Shown: positions 8,359 to 16,500, counted from the stretch's first letter. The stretch is DNA of 64,000 nt from Xanthobacteraceae bacterium (GCA_019745775.1 JAIESR010000003.1:124001-188000); one strand, 5' to 3'. The notes: a model not told the origin generated them from the letters alone. A program made the numbers and translations.

Positions 8359-9195
8359 TTGAACGCCGATCTTCGCCGCGCCACCCGTTCCGACGGCAGC
8401 GTCCGTACCCGCGACGGCGTCCGCATTTCCTACACGCTCCATGGCGACGCCGCCTCGCCGCGCCGGGCCGCGCTAGTGCATTCGGTGGCGATGGACCGGG
8501 CGTTCTGGCAGCCGGTGGCGGAGCGGCTGGCGAAGGACACGGCCGTCGTCACCTTCGACTGCCGCGGTCACGGCGCCTCCGACAAGCCGCCGGGGCCCTA
8601 TACGGTCGAGCAGTTCGCCGACGATATTGCCGACATGCTCACCCAGCTCGGCTGGGACAAGACGCTGATCGCCGGCGCCTCGATGGGCGGCATGGTGGCG
8701 CTCGCGTTTGCCGCGCGGCATCCCTCGCGCACATCCGCGCTGGGGCTGATCGACACCACGGCGTGGTACGGCCCCGAGGCGCCGAAGAACTGGGCGGCGC
8801 GCGCCAACCAGGCGATGGAGAAGGGGCTTGCCTCGCTGATCGCGTTCCAGACCACGCGCTGGTTCGGCGACTACTTCCGCGCCAACAACCCGGACGTGGT
8901 GCAGAAATGCATCGACATCTTTCTCAAGAACGACGTGCCGGCCTATGTCGAGGCCTGCCACATGCTCGGCCGCGCCGATCTGCGCGCCGCGTTGCCGGCG
9001 CTGAAGATGCCGACCGCGGTCCTGGTCGGCGAGGAGGACTACGCCGCGCCGGTCGCGATGGCGCAGGCGCTGCACGACGGCATCGCGAACTCGACGTTCA
9101 CCGTACTGCCGAAGGCGCGGCATCTCACGCCGCTCGAAGTACCCGACGTCATCACGGCCGAGCTCGACCGTCTGCTCAAGCGGGCCGCACCATGA
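8359..9195 (+). CDS. Alpha/beta hydrolase, enol-lactonase-like
   Basis: A 278-residue alpha/beta hydrolase reading from a TTG at 8359, which has GAGAGG six bases upstream; another in-frame TTG at 8314 would add 15 residues. Visible elements are the oxyanion-side segment VTFDCRGHGASDKPPGPYT, the nucleophile elbow AGASMGGMVAL near residue 107, an acid-side segment VGEEDYAAPVAMAQ and the terminal histidine in KARHLTPLEVPD. This layout resembles 3-oxoadipate enol-lactonases and related C-C/ester hydrolases used in ring-cleavage pathways. The stop overlaps the next ATG (ATGA). It probably acts on a lactone or ring-opened product of the molybdenum hydroxylase/UbiD steps, by inference. Confidence 0.85.
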   Translation: MNADLRRATRSDGSVRTRDGVRISYTLHGDAASPRRAALVHSVAMDRAFWQPVAERLAKDTAVVTFDCRGHGASDKPPGPYTVEQFADDIADMLTQLGWDKTLIAGASMGGMVALAFAARHPSRTSALGLIDTTAWYGPEAPKNWAARANQAMEKGLASLIAFQTTRWFGDYFRANNPDVVQKCIDIFLKNDVPAYVEACHMLGRADLRAALPALKMPTAVLVGEEDYAAPVAMAQALHDGIANSTFTVLPKARHLTPLEVPDVITAELDRLLKRAAP

Positions 9196-9650
9196 AATTC
9201 ACCGGCGAGCTGTCCGTGAAGGCGCCGCGTGCGGCCGTCTACGAGAAGGTGCGCGATGCGCGATTCTTCGCGTCGTGCGTCGATGGCGTGAAGGATCTCA
9301 CGGAGATCGGCCCGGATCGGTATTCGGCCGTGTTCGAGACCAAGGTCGCTTACATGAAATTCGCGTTCAAGGTGACGGTCGCGGTGACACGCGCCGAGCC
9401 GCCGCGCGAGATCCAGGCGTCGGTCGAAGGCACGCCGCTCGGCATCGTCGGGCGGATGACGGCGACGTCGGTGACCACGCTGACCGAGGCCGGCGACGAG
9501 ACCAAGGTCGCGTACGCGGTCGACGCTACGTTGACCGGCAAGCTCGGCAGCCTGGGTCAGCCGGTGCTGCGATCGAAGGCGCGGGAGATGGAAAAGCAGT
9601 TCGCCGCACGCCTTGCTGCCGCGTTCGCGCCGAGCGGGGCTTCGTCATGA
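9192..9650 (+). CDS. CoxG-like SRPBCC-fold protein
   Basis: A 152-residue protein starting MKFTGELSVKAPRAAVYEKV, with the pattern of carbon monoxide dehydrogenase subunit G (CoxG, SRPBCC superfamily): ARFFASCVDGVKDLTEIG followed by alternating strands and a C-terminal amphipathic helix (SKAREMEKQFAARLAAAF). CoxG proteins accompany molybdenum hydroxylases of the CO dehydrogenase/xanthine dehydrogenase family and are thought to help assembly or membrane association. It overlaps its neighbours by four bases at both ends (ATGA at 9192 and 9647), so it is coupled to the hydrolase and the FAD subunit. Confidence 0.88.
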   Translation: MKFTGELSVKAPRAAVYEKVRDARFFASCVDGVKDLTEIGPDRYSAVFETKVAYMKFAFKVTVAVTRAEPPREIQASVEGTPLGIVGRMTATSVTTLTEAGDETKVAYAVDATLTGKLGSLGQPVLRSKAREMEKQFAARLAAAFAPSGASS

Positions 9651-10498
9651 CGCCGTTCGAGCTGGCCGAGCCGAAGTCGCTCAAGGAGGCCGTCGGGCTG
9701 CTCGACGCCGACGATCCGACCATCCGCCCGATCGCCGGTGGCACCGCGCTGATGCTGATGATGAAGGCGGGCGTGTTCCGGCCGTCGAAGCTCGTGAGCC
9801 TCGGCGGAATCAAGGAACTGCGCTCGATTGCGATCGCGAACGGCGAGCTCAAGGTCGGCGCGACCACGCCGCTCGCCGTCCTCGAGCATTCCGACGAGGT
9901 CCGCAACCACGCGCCGGTGATCACCAGGACGCTGCGGACGCTCTCGAACATCCGCGTGCGCAATGTTGCGACCGTCGGCGGCGCGCTGGCGCATGCCGAC
10001 CCGCACATGGACCTACCGCCGGTGCTGATCGCGCTCGGTGCGCGCGTCGTCGTGCAGGGTAAGAAGGGTGAGCGTACCATCCCGATCGCCGATCTGTTCG
10101 CCGGCTATTACGAGACCGTGCTGGCGAAGGACGAACTGATCGCGTCGCTGATCGTGCCGGCGCAGAACGGCCGGCGCGCGGCCTATCTCAAGTGCACGAC
10201 GCGCGCGGTGCACGACTGGCCGGCGCTCGGCGTCGCGGTGTCGCTCGCGACCGAAGGCAACGGCATCAAGGATGTCTCGATCGTAGTCAGCGCCGCCACT
10301 GAGACGCCACGACGGCTCGCCGGCGCCGAAAAGGCGGCGCAAGGCGCGAGCGATGAAGCAGGATGGCGCCGGGCCGGCGAGGCCGCGGCGGAAGAGGCGG
10401 AGCTGATCACCGACGCGCAAGGCTCGGCCGCCTACAAGAAACAGCTCGTGCGCGTCCATGTGGCGCGTGCGCTGCGTGCGGCGCTGGGAGCGGAGTGA
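9647..10498 (+). CDS. FAD-binding (medium) subunit of a molybdenum hydroxylase, CoxM-like
   Basis: A 283-residue FAD subunit of the xanthine dehydrogenase/CO dehydrogenase family. It has the FAD phosphate loop IAGGTALMLMMKAG near residue 28, the family motif TLRTLSNIRVRNVATVGGAL near 105, HADPHMDLPPVLIALGA, and a C-terminal CO_deh_flav_C domain (from about residue 175). It carries electrons from the 2Fe-2S subunit to the acceptor. The ATG overlaps the CoxG-like stop. The Mo-subunit gene follows after a 235-base gap occupied by a palindromic repeat, so the operon is interrupted but not reordered. Confidence 0.92.
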   Translation: MTPFELAEPKSLKEAVGLLDADDPTIRPIAGGTALMLMMKAGVFRPSKLVSLGGIKELRSIAIANGELKVGATTPLAVLEHSDEVRNHAPVITRTLRTLSNIRVRNVATVGGALAHADPHMDLPPVLIALGARVVVQGKKGERTIPIADLFAGYYETVLAKDELIASLIVPAQNGRRAAYLKCTTRAVHDWPALGVAVSLATEGNGIKDVSIVVSAATETPRRLAGAEKAAQGASDEAGWRRAGEAAAEEAELITDAQGSAAYKKQLVRVHVARALRAALGAE

Positions 10499-10532
10499 TG
10501 GCGACGCTGCAGCAGATCGGATGCGCATTGGT

Positions 10533-10691
10533 GCGCCCTCTCCCCTTGAGGGAGAGGGCAGCGCTGACGTTTCAGCGAATTCGAATGGGTGAGGGGGTCT
10601 CTCCGCAAAATGGTTCTTGCGAAGGGTACCCCTCACCCAAAATCGCCCGCGGATTCTTTCTTGAGCCCTCTCCCGCAAGGGGAGAGGGCGC
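10533..10691. repeat. Palindromic intergenic repeat, family 2
   Basis: Perfect 13-bp inverted ends GCGCCCTCTCCCC (10533-10545) and GGGGAGAGGGCGC (10679-10691) flank inner pairings such as GGGTGAGGGG against CCCCTCACCC. It fills most of the gap between the FAD- and Mo-subunit genes. The C-rich/G-rich design is the same as at 13055-13163 and resembles the two intragenic copies at 29107 and 31831. Confidence 0.88.
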
Positions 10692-10733
10692 AGCAACATG
10701 CGCCCTGCGCGTGGCCATGATGGGATTTCAGTG

Positions 10734-13016
10734 ATGGCGACGCGGACGATCGGAAGCGGGCAGGTCGGGCGCTCGGTGCCGCGCCTCGAAGGCGCGGCCA
10801 AGGTCACGGGACGCGCCGACTACGTGCACAATCTGCGCCTGCCCAAGATGCTGATCGGCAAGATCTTCCGTTCGACCGTGGCGCACGGCCGCATCAAATC
10901 GATCGACGTCTCGGCGGCGAAGGCGCTGCCCGGCGTCTATCGCGTCGTCACGATCGACGACATCAAGGCCGTCATCCCGCATCCGTTCTACGGCCCGGCG
11001 TTCCACGACCAGCCGATCCTAGCCGACGGCAAGGTGCACTATGTCGGCGAGCCGGTGGCGGTGGTGCTGGCGACCGATCCGCACATCGCGGAGGAGGCGG
11101 CGTCGCTCATCGAGGCCGACTATGACGAATTGCCGGCGGTGTTCGACGAGATCGAGGCGATGACCTCGAAGGCGGTCGTGCACGACGAACTCAAGCCGGC
11201 AGGCACGTTCCCCGACCTCAAGCACCTCAAGGGCAAGAAGGACACCAATATCGCGCTCGACTTCCATCTGCGGCGCGGCGATACCAAGAAGGCTTTTGCC
11301 GAGGCCGAGCATGTGTTCGAGCACACCTTCCGCAGCCAGCAGGTGCTGCATGTCCCGTTGGAGCCGTTCGTATCCGTCGCCGAGTTGACCGAGACCGGGC
11401 TCACCATCCACACCGCGTCGCAGTCGCCGTCGTTCGTGCGCATCGAGATCGCGCGGCTGCTCGGCTGGCCGGAGAACAAGGTGCGCGTGAAGGTGCCGTA
11501 TCTCGGCGGCGGCTTCGGCGCAAAACTCTACATCAAGCTCGAAGCGCTGGTGGCGGCGCTGGCGCTGCTCGTGCAGCGTCCCGTGAAGATCTCGCTGACC
11601 ATGGAAGAGCAGTTCTACACGCTGACCAAGCATGCGGCGACGTTCCGCATCAAGAGCGCGGTCAAGAACGGCAAGGTCACGGGCCGCGACTGCGAGGTCT
11701 GGTGGAACGGCGGCGCCTATGCCGACATCGGCCCGCGCATCACCCAGAAGTCGGGCTTCACCGCGCCCGGGCCCTACGACATCGAGAACGTCTCGATCGA
11801 CTCCTATTCGCTCTACACCAACTTGACGCCGGCCGGCGCGCTGCGCGGCTTCGGCATCCCGCAGCTGGTGTGGGCCTACGAGAGCCACACCGACATGATG
11901 GCGCGCTCGCTCAAGCTCGACCCGGTCGACTTCCGCCGCAACAACATCCTGCGGGACGGCAGGGCGCAGGCGACCGGCACCGCGATGAAGGACGCCGCCA
12001 TCGAGGCGGTGCTCGACCGGCTGGCGCTGCGCATGAACATGAAGGCGCCGTTTGACCGCGGCACCGGCACGTTGAAGAAGGGCCGCGGCATCGCGGTCGG
12101 CTTCAAGGCGTCGATCTCGCCGACCACCTCGATCGCGATCGTCAATATCGCCGCCGACGGCAGCGTCACGCTCTATTGCAGCACCGTCGACATGGGGCAG
12201 GGCTCCGACACCGCCAATGCGCAGTTCGTGGCGGAGATCCTCAACGTGCCGGCCGAGTCGGTGAAGGTCGTGCATCCCGACACCGACGTGACGCCCTACG
12301 ACATGGCGACGCTCGGCTCGCGCTCGCTCTATCACATGGGCAACGCGGTGCGGCTCGCCGCCGAGGACGCCAAGGCGAAGCTTGCGGCGCTCGCGCGCGA
12401 GGTCGGCGTGCCGGAAGGCTCGAACGTGCCGGTCGCGGAGCTGTTCCAGAAGAAATACAAGATGCAGGCCGGCAACATCATCGGCACCGGCAGCTACATC
12501 CCGAACTACGTGCCGCCGGACGCCAACGGGCTCACCCCTGACGCGACGCCGTTCTGGATGGTCGGCGGCACCGGCGTCGAGGTCGAAGTCGATACCGAGA
12601 CCGGGCACGTCAAGGTGACGAAGATGATCAACGTCGCCGACGTCGGCCGGCCGGTCAACCCGCGCATCGTGGAGACGCAGCTCTCCGGCGCGGCGACGAT
12701 GCAGTTCGGCTTCACCATGCAGGAGAAGATCGAGTTCGACGGCGGGCAGATCACCAACGCCTCGTTCGCCGACTACAAGATCCCGAGCATCGTCGACATC
12801 CCGCGCACCATGCAGAACGAAGCGGTGGAGTCGGAGCAGGGCACCGGCCCGTTCGGCGCCAAGGGCGTGGGCGAGAGCGGCACCTTCGGCGTGTCGCCCG
12901 CCATTGCCAACGCGATCGAGGACGCCTGCGGTGTGCGGCTGACCGAGCTGCCGCTGACCGCCGAGAAGATCTACCGGGCGCTCCGCACCGCGCAAGGCAA
13001 GCCGCTGGAGGATTGA
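10734..13016 (+). CDS. Molybdopterin-binding (large) subunit of a xanthine dehydrogenase family hydroxylase
   Basis: A 760-residue Mo-cofactor subunit (Ald_Xan_dh_C domain then MoCoBD domains). Seen: the early VGRSVPRLEGAAKVTGRADY, VLHVPLEPFVSVAE, PYLGGGFGAKLYIKLEALVA, the active-site loop LRGFGIPQLVWAYE (near residue 370) and the catalytic glutamate in GAKGVGESGTFGVSP near the C-terminus. CO dehydrogenase carries VAYRCSFR at the loop; the RGFG here is of the xanthine dehydrogenase/aromatic hydroxylase type, so CO oxidation is unlikely. It hydroxylates an electron-poor carbon using water. The start at 10734 is preferred over a GTG one codon earlier. Confidence 0.93.
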   Translation: MATRTIGSGQVGRSVPRLEGAAKVTGRADYVHNLRLPKMLIGKIFRSTVAHGRIKSIDVSAAKALPGVYRVVTIDDIKAVIPHPFYGPAFHDQPILADGKVHYVGEPVAVVLATDPHIAEEAASLIEADYDELPAVFDEIEAMTSKAVVHDELKPAGTFPDLKHLKGKKDTNIALDFHLRRGDTKKAFAEAEHVFEHTFRSQQVLHVPLEPFVSVAELTETGLTIHTASQSPSFVRIEIARLLGWPENKVRVKVPYLGGGFGAKLYIKLEALVAALALLVQRPVKISLTMEEQFYTLTKHAATFRIKSAVKNGKVTGRDCEVWWNGGAYADIGPRITQKSGFTAPGPYDIENVSIDSYSLYTNLTPAGALRGFGIPQLVWAYESHTDMMARSLKLDPVDFRRNNILRDGRAQATGTAMKDAAIEAVLDRLALRMNMKAPFDRGTGTLKKGRGIAVGFKASISPTTSIAIVNIAADGSVTLYCSTVDMGQGSDTANAQFVAEILNVPAESVKVVHPDTDVTPYDMATLGSRSLYHMGNAVRLAAEDAKAKLAALAREVGVPEGSNVPVAELFQKKYKMQAGNIIGTGSYIPNYVPPDANGLTPDATPFWMVGGTGVEVEVDTETGHVKVTKMINVADVGRPVNPRIVETQLSGAATMQFGFTMQEKIEFDGGQITNASFADYKIPSIVDIPRTMQNEAVESEQGTGPFGAKGVGESGTFGVSPAIANAIEDACGVRLTELPLTAEKIYRALRTAQGKPLED

Positions 13017-13054
13017 TTGTGAGATTGGACCTTCAAAGGAGCGGCGTGCACTGC

Positions 13055-13163
13055 TCGCCCCCTCTCCCCAGCGGGGAGAGGGTGGGGGTGAGGGGGGCTA
13101 GCTCTGTTGATAGGCTAGTAAGCCCCTCAATCCACCGCTCTCCCCTGCGGGGAGAGGGAGCCG
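13055..13163. repeat. Palindromic intergenic repeat, family 2
   Basis: Two self-pairing blocks, CCTCTCCCCAGCGGGGAGAG and CTCTCCCCTGCGGGGAGAGG, flank a G-rich/C-rich pair (GGGTGAGGGG with CCCCTCAATCC). It occupies the gap between the Mo-subunit and 2Fe-2S-subunit genes, the second such element inside this operon. Confidence 0.85.
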
Positions 13164-13209
13164 ACCGAGCCTGCGGCGCGGTCGTGTCTCTCACGGCGAT
13201 GGCATCGTG

Positions 13210-13686
13210 ATGCGCACCATCAATTTCACCCTCAACGGCGAGCAGGTCTCGGCGCATGTCGCCGAGCACCAGTCGATCGTCGAAGTTCTGCGCGACCGCT
13301 TCGACCTGTTCGGCGCGCGCGAAAGCTGCGCGCAGGGCCTGTGCGGCTGCTGCACCGTGCTGGTCGACGGCACCGCCGTATCGGGTTGTCTCTATCTCGC
13401 GGCCTTCGCCGACGGCAAGAAGGTGACGACGATCGAGGGGCTCGCCCAGAACGGCAAGCTCACGCCGATCCAGGAAGCCTTCCTCGAAGCCGGCGCGGCA
13501 CAATGCGGCTTCTGTACGCCCGGCTTCGTGCTGATGGCGGGGCAGCTTCTCGAAGCACATCCCGATCCGGACGACGACGAGATCAGGCACTATCTTTCCG
13601 GCAATCTCTGCCGCTGCGCGGCGTATCCCGAGATCATAGCCGCCGTGAAGCTTGCGGCGGGCCGGCTGCGGGCAGGACGGACATGA
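13210..13686 (+). CDS. 2Fe-2S (small) subunit of the molybdenum hydroxylase, CoxS-like
   Basis: A 158-residue iron-sulfur subunit. The plant-type ferredoxin domain has ESCAQGLCGCCTVLVDG with a fourth cysteine in VSGCLYL. The helical second domain carries AAQCGFCTPGF and GNLCRCAAYPEI for the second cluster. It passes electrons from the molybdenum centre to FAD. A GTG at 13207 directly precedes the ATG and could also serve as start. The stop overlaps the UbiD-family ATG (ATGA), which couples the hydroxylase to the decarboxylase. Subunit order here is FAD - Mo - FeS. Confidence 0.93.
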   Translation: MRTINFTLNGEQVSAHVAEHQSIVEVLRDRFDLFGARESCAQGLCGCCTVLVDGTAVSGCLYLAAFADGKKVTTIEGLAQNGKLTPIQEAFLEAGAAQCGFCTPGFVLMAGQLLEAHPDPDDDEIRHYLSGNLCRCAAYPEIIAAVKLAAGRLRAGRT

Positions 13687-15212
13687 CGGCACGACGGAAT
13701 ACGGTTGCCTACGGCGATCTGCGCGGCTGGATCGACGCGCTGCGCAAGGCTGGCGAGCTGCACGAGGTCGATGCCGAGGTCGACACCGACTTCGAGATCG
13801 GCACCATCATGCGGCTGGCGCAGGGTCCGGGCACCGGGCCGGCGATGCTGTTCAACAATCTCAAGGGCTACAACAAGCCGACCAGCCGCTGCCGGCGCCT
13901 GTTCGGCTCGGCGCTCAACAACAACCGCCGCATCGCGATGATGCTCGGCCTGCCGCCGGAGACGCATGCGCGCGATCTGGTGAAGCTCGGCCGGACCATC
14001 CTCCAGGACGCGATCGCGCCGCGTATCGTCAAGACCGGCCCGTGCAAGGAGAACGTCGTCACTGGCAAGGACGTCGATCTCTCCGAGCTGCCGGCGCCGC
14101 ACTGGAACCGCCTCGACGGCGGGCGTTACCTGATCACCTATGCCGGCGTGGTGACGAAAGACCCGAACACCAACGTGATGAACGTCGGCATCTATCGCGG
14201 CATGGTCACCGGCCGCGACACCATCCCGATCCTGATGTGGCGCGCCCAGCATATCGGCCACCACGTCACCGAATGGCGCGCCAAGGGCGCCAAGGAGATG
14301 CCGATCGCGGTGGCGATCGGCTGGGAGCCGTCGATGGGCTTCTGCGCCGGTTCACCGGTGCCCAAGGGCATCTGCGAATACGACGTGATGGGCGCGATCC
14401 GCGGCGAGCCGGTCGATCTCGTCAAATGCGAGACCTCGGACCTCTACGTTCCGGCCTCCGCCGAGATCGTGATCGAAGGCATGCTCGGTCTCGACGAATC
14501 GACCTATCAGATGGAAGGGCCCTATGCGGAGTTCACCGGCTATTTCGCCGGCGACCGCTCGCCCAAGCCGACCATCCGCGTCACCGCCATCACCCACCGC
14601 AACGACCCGATCATGCGCGGCACCATCGAGGGCTGCATGCCCGGCAGCTATTCCGAGAACGCGGTGATCTCATCGATCTTCCGTTCCTCGACCGCCTGGA
14701 ACGTGCTCGACCGCGCCGGTGTGCCGGGCGTCGTCGACGTCTGGGGCCCGCCAGTGCAGGCCGGCATCAACCTGGTGGTGGCGATCAAGCAGAGCTATCG
14801 CGGGCAGGCAAAGCAGGTGGTCAATGCGCTGTGGGGCTCCTCGGCCGCGCATGTGCGTTACAAGCACGTGACCGTGGTCGACGACGACATCGACATCCAC
14901 GACTACGCCGCGGTCGACTGGGCGGTCGCCTACCGGGTGAACGCCGGCGAGAACGACATCGTGATCATGCCGGCGACCTTCGGGCTCGGGCTGGATCCCT
15001 CGACCCGCAAGCGCGACCGCGATCCGACGCTGTTCGGCACCGGCAAGTGGAACCGCGTGCTGATCGACGCGACGATCAATCTCGACTACGACCCCGATCC
15101 GGAATTCGGCGGCTCGCGTTATCCGCCGACGGTGTGGCCGAGCCAGGAAGACGAAAACGCCGCGCGGGCGCGCTGGAAGGAATTGGGGTTGGACAAGCTG
15201 AAGCGGAGTTGA
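13683..15212 (+). CDS. UbiD family decarboxylase
   Basis: A 509-residue UbiD-family enzyme, the usual length for this family. Seen: the start DLRGWIDALRKAGELHEVDA, GTGPAMLFNNLKGYN, a central MNVGIYRGMVTG, the segment SMGFCAGSPVPKGICEYDV and the active-site stretch QMEGPYAEFTGYFAG, corresponding to the family's EGPFGEFTGY. UbiD enzymes use prenylated FMN, made by a UbiX partner not present in this window, for reversible decarboxylation of aromatic, heteroaromatic or unsaturated acids. It is translationally coupled to the 2Fe-2S subunit. I infer a step in heteroaromatic or aromatic acid breakdown rather than ubiquinone synthesis. Confidence 0.92.
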   Translation: MTARRNTVAYGDLRGWIDALRKAGELHEVDAEVDTDFEIGTIMRLAQGPGTGPAMLFNNLKGYNKPTSRCRRLFGSALNNNRRIAMMLGLPPETHARDLVKLGRTILQDAIAPRIVKTGPCKENVVTGKDVDLSELPAPHWNRLDGGRYLITYAGVVTKDPNTNVMNVGIYRGMVTGRDTIPILMWRAQHIGHHVTEWRAKGAKEMPIAVAIGWEPSMGFCAGSPVPKGICEYDVMGAIRGEPVDLVKCETSDLYVPASAEIVIEGMLGLDESTYQMEGPYAEFTGYFAGDRSPKPTIRVTAITHRNDPIMRGTIEGCMPGSYSENAVISSIFRSSTAWNVLDRAGVPGVVDVWGPPVQAGINLVVAIKQSYRGQAKQVVNALWGSSAAHVRYKHVTVVDDDIDIHDYAAVDWAVAYRVNAGENDIVIMPATFGLGLDPSTRKRDRDPTLFGTGKWNRVLIDATINLDYDPDPEFGGSRYPPTVWPSQEDENAARARWKELGLDKLKRS

Positions 15213-15218
15213 ACAAAT

Positions 15219-15333
15219 CTCCGACCTCATGGTGAGGAGCGGCCGAAGGCCGCGTCTCGAACCGTGGACATACGGGGCCGCCCCATCCTTCGAGACGGGT
15301 GCTACGCACCCTCCTCAAGACGAGGCGGAGATA
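15219..15333. repeat. Palindromic intergenic repeat, family 1, long copy
   Basis: Imperfect inverted ends CTCCGACCTCATGGTGAGGA and TCCTCAAGACGAGGCGGAG, with an inner TCTCGAACCGTGG against CCATCCTTCGAGACG. Same build as the copy at 22536-22648 but more diverged. It sits between the UbiD gene and a hydrolase gene. Confidence 0.75.
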
Positions 15334-15348
15334 GGGAGGAAGCCAAAA

Positions 15349-16221
15349 GTGCAGCAGGAATCCGTCACTTTTCCGTCGGCGGGGCTGAAGCTCTCCGGCA
15401 CGGTGCGCGTCCCCGATGACGTCAAAGCGGGCGAGAAGCGCGCGGCGTTCCTGGTGCTGCACGGCTTCGGCAGCAACAAGGATTCCGGCAACGTCAACGC
15501 GCCGAGCAAGGTGCTGGGCGAGCTTGGCTACGTCACGCTCGGTTTCGACATGCGCGGCTGCGGCAAGAGCGAGGGTGAGTTCGGCCGCGTGATCTGCCTG
15601 GAGCAGGTCGAAGACACCCGCAGCGCGCTTACCTTCCTGCAGAAGCACCCCGCCGTGCACCCCGACCGCATCGCGGTGGTCGGCTCGAGCTTCGGCGGCG
15701 CCGTTGCCGTCTATACCGGCGGTGTCGACGAGCGTGTCGCGGCTGTCATCTCCAACGGCGGCTGGGGCGATGGCGAGCGCAAATTCCGCGGCCAGCACAA
15801 GTCGCCGGAGGAGTGGGCGCGCTTCACCAAGATGCTCAACGACGGCCGCGACCATCGCGCCAAGACCGGCAAGTCGCTGATGGTGCCGCGCTACGACATC
15901 GTGCCGATCCCGCCGCACCTGCGGAACAACCTTGCGCAGAATTCGATCCACGAATTCCCGGCCGAGACCGCGCAGAGCATGTTCGACTTCCGCGCCGACG
16001 AGGTGGTGGGCAAGATCGCACCGCGGCCGCTGCTGTTGATCCACGCCTCGAACGATTCCGTCACGCCGACCGAGCAATCCGTCGAGCTGTTCAAGCGCGC
16101 CGGCCAGCCGGCCGAGCTGCACCTGTTCAGCAATGTCGATCACTTCCTGTTCGCGGAGGACAACGCGCGCGTCTGGGGCGTGATGCGCGACTGGCTCGCC
16201 AAGTATTTCCCGGCGCGCTAG
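15349..16221 (+). CDS. Alpha/beta hydrolase
   Basis: A 290-residue alpha/beta hydrolase starting at a GTG at 15349 with AGGGAGGA nine bases upstream. The frame is open further back, but that part is the repeat. Seen: the oxyanion region FLVLHGFGSNKDSGN, FDMRGCGKSEGEFG, the nucleophile elbow VGSSFGGAVAV near residue 111, the acid-side LIHASNDSVTPTEQ and the catalytic histidine in SNVDHFLFAEDN. It most resembles Serine aminopeptidase S33/dienelactone-type hydrolases. It is the last gene of the catabolic run and may share its mRNA, although the repeat upstream could also isolate it. Substrate unknown. Confidence 0.85.
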   Translation: MQQESVTFPSAGLKLSGTVRVPDDVKAGEKRAAFLVLHGFGSNKDSGNVNAPSKVLGELGYVTLGFDMRGCGKSEGEFGRVICLEQVEDTRSALTFLQKHPAVHPDRIAVVGSSFGGAVAVYTGGVDERVAAVISNGGWGDGERKFRGQHKSPEEWARFTKMLNDGRDHRAKTGKSLMVPRYDIVPIPPHLRNNLAQNSIHEFPAETAQSMFDFRADEVVGKIAPRPLLLIHASNDSVTPTEQSVELFKRAGQPAELHLFSNVDHFLFAEDNARVWGVMRDWLAKYFPAR

Positions 16222-16230
16222 GCCCTATTT

Positions 16231-16321
16231 CCTGAGGGGTCCCGTATCTCAGGAGGCAGTACCCCCGGGCGCATACCCCCGTATTGTCGATGCCCGGAAT
16301 CGGGCTTATCTGATGGGGGTA
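16231..16321. promoter_or_regulatory. Structured region between hydrolase and copper-chaperone operon
   Basis: Three pairings are visible. CCTGAG (16231-16236) pairs with CTCAGG (16248-16253), a possible terminator. TACCCCC (16274-16280) pairs with GGGGGTA (16315-16321), with a second TACCCCC at 16260. Inside that stem lies a compact hairpin, GCCCG (16292-16296) with CGGGC (16301-16305). The right arm GGGGGTA runs into AGG, the likely ribosome site of the gene at 16332. Confidence 0.45.
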
Positions 16322-16331
16322 AGGTGCGCCG

Positions 16332-16496
16332 ATGACCGAAGCCGCAACCGTTCCACCCCCTCGAGGCTGGCGACCGCTCGCCGCGATCGCCGGTGTCGTC
16401 GGCGTGCTGATCGGCGGGACGGTGGCGCTCTGGGCCTACTACGGTACCGCGGTGTTCTATGAGATCATCGCCGCCGGCATAGCAATGTGCTTCTGA
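16332..16496 (+). CDS. Small single-helix membrane protein upstream of sco
   Basis: A 54-residue open frame starting MTEAATVPPPRGWRPLAAIA and continuing into one long hydrophobic segment (about residues 17-38), then ending GIAMCF. TAAGG stands about seven bases before the ATG. The stop is four bases before the ATG of the Sco gene, so the two are almost certainly one transcript. A proline-rich cytoplasmic tail with one transmembrane helix fits a small accessory or assembly protein. I do not recognise the family, and the function is unknown. Confidence 0.6.
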   Translation: MTEAATVPPPRGWRPLAAIAGVVGVLIGGTVALWAYYGTAVFYEIIAAGIAMCF

Positions 16497-16500
16497 CGCA

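Noticed and set aside
11019-12995. A 658-codon open frame opposite the molybdenum subunit gene
   Set aside because: Same antisense artefact of codon bias; no signal, ribosome site or recognisable domain.
10533-13163. CRISPR-like array from repeated GGGGAGAGGG motifs
   Set aside because: The motifs are inverted pairs in two separate gaps without regular spacing or unique spacers, and no cas genes are present.
9192-13686. Aerobic carbon monoxide dehydrogenase operon
   Set aside because: Subunit types match, but the large subunit carries the RGFG-type loop instead of the CO dehydrogenase VAYRCSFR motif.
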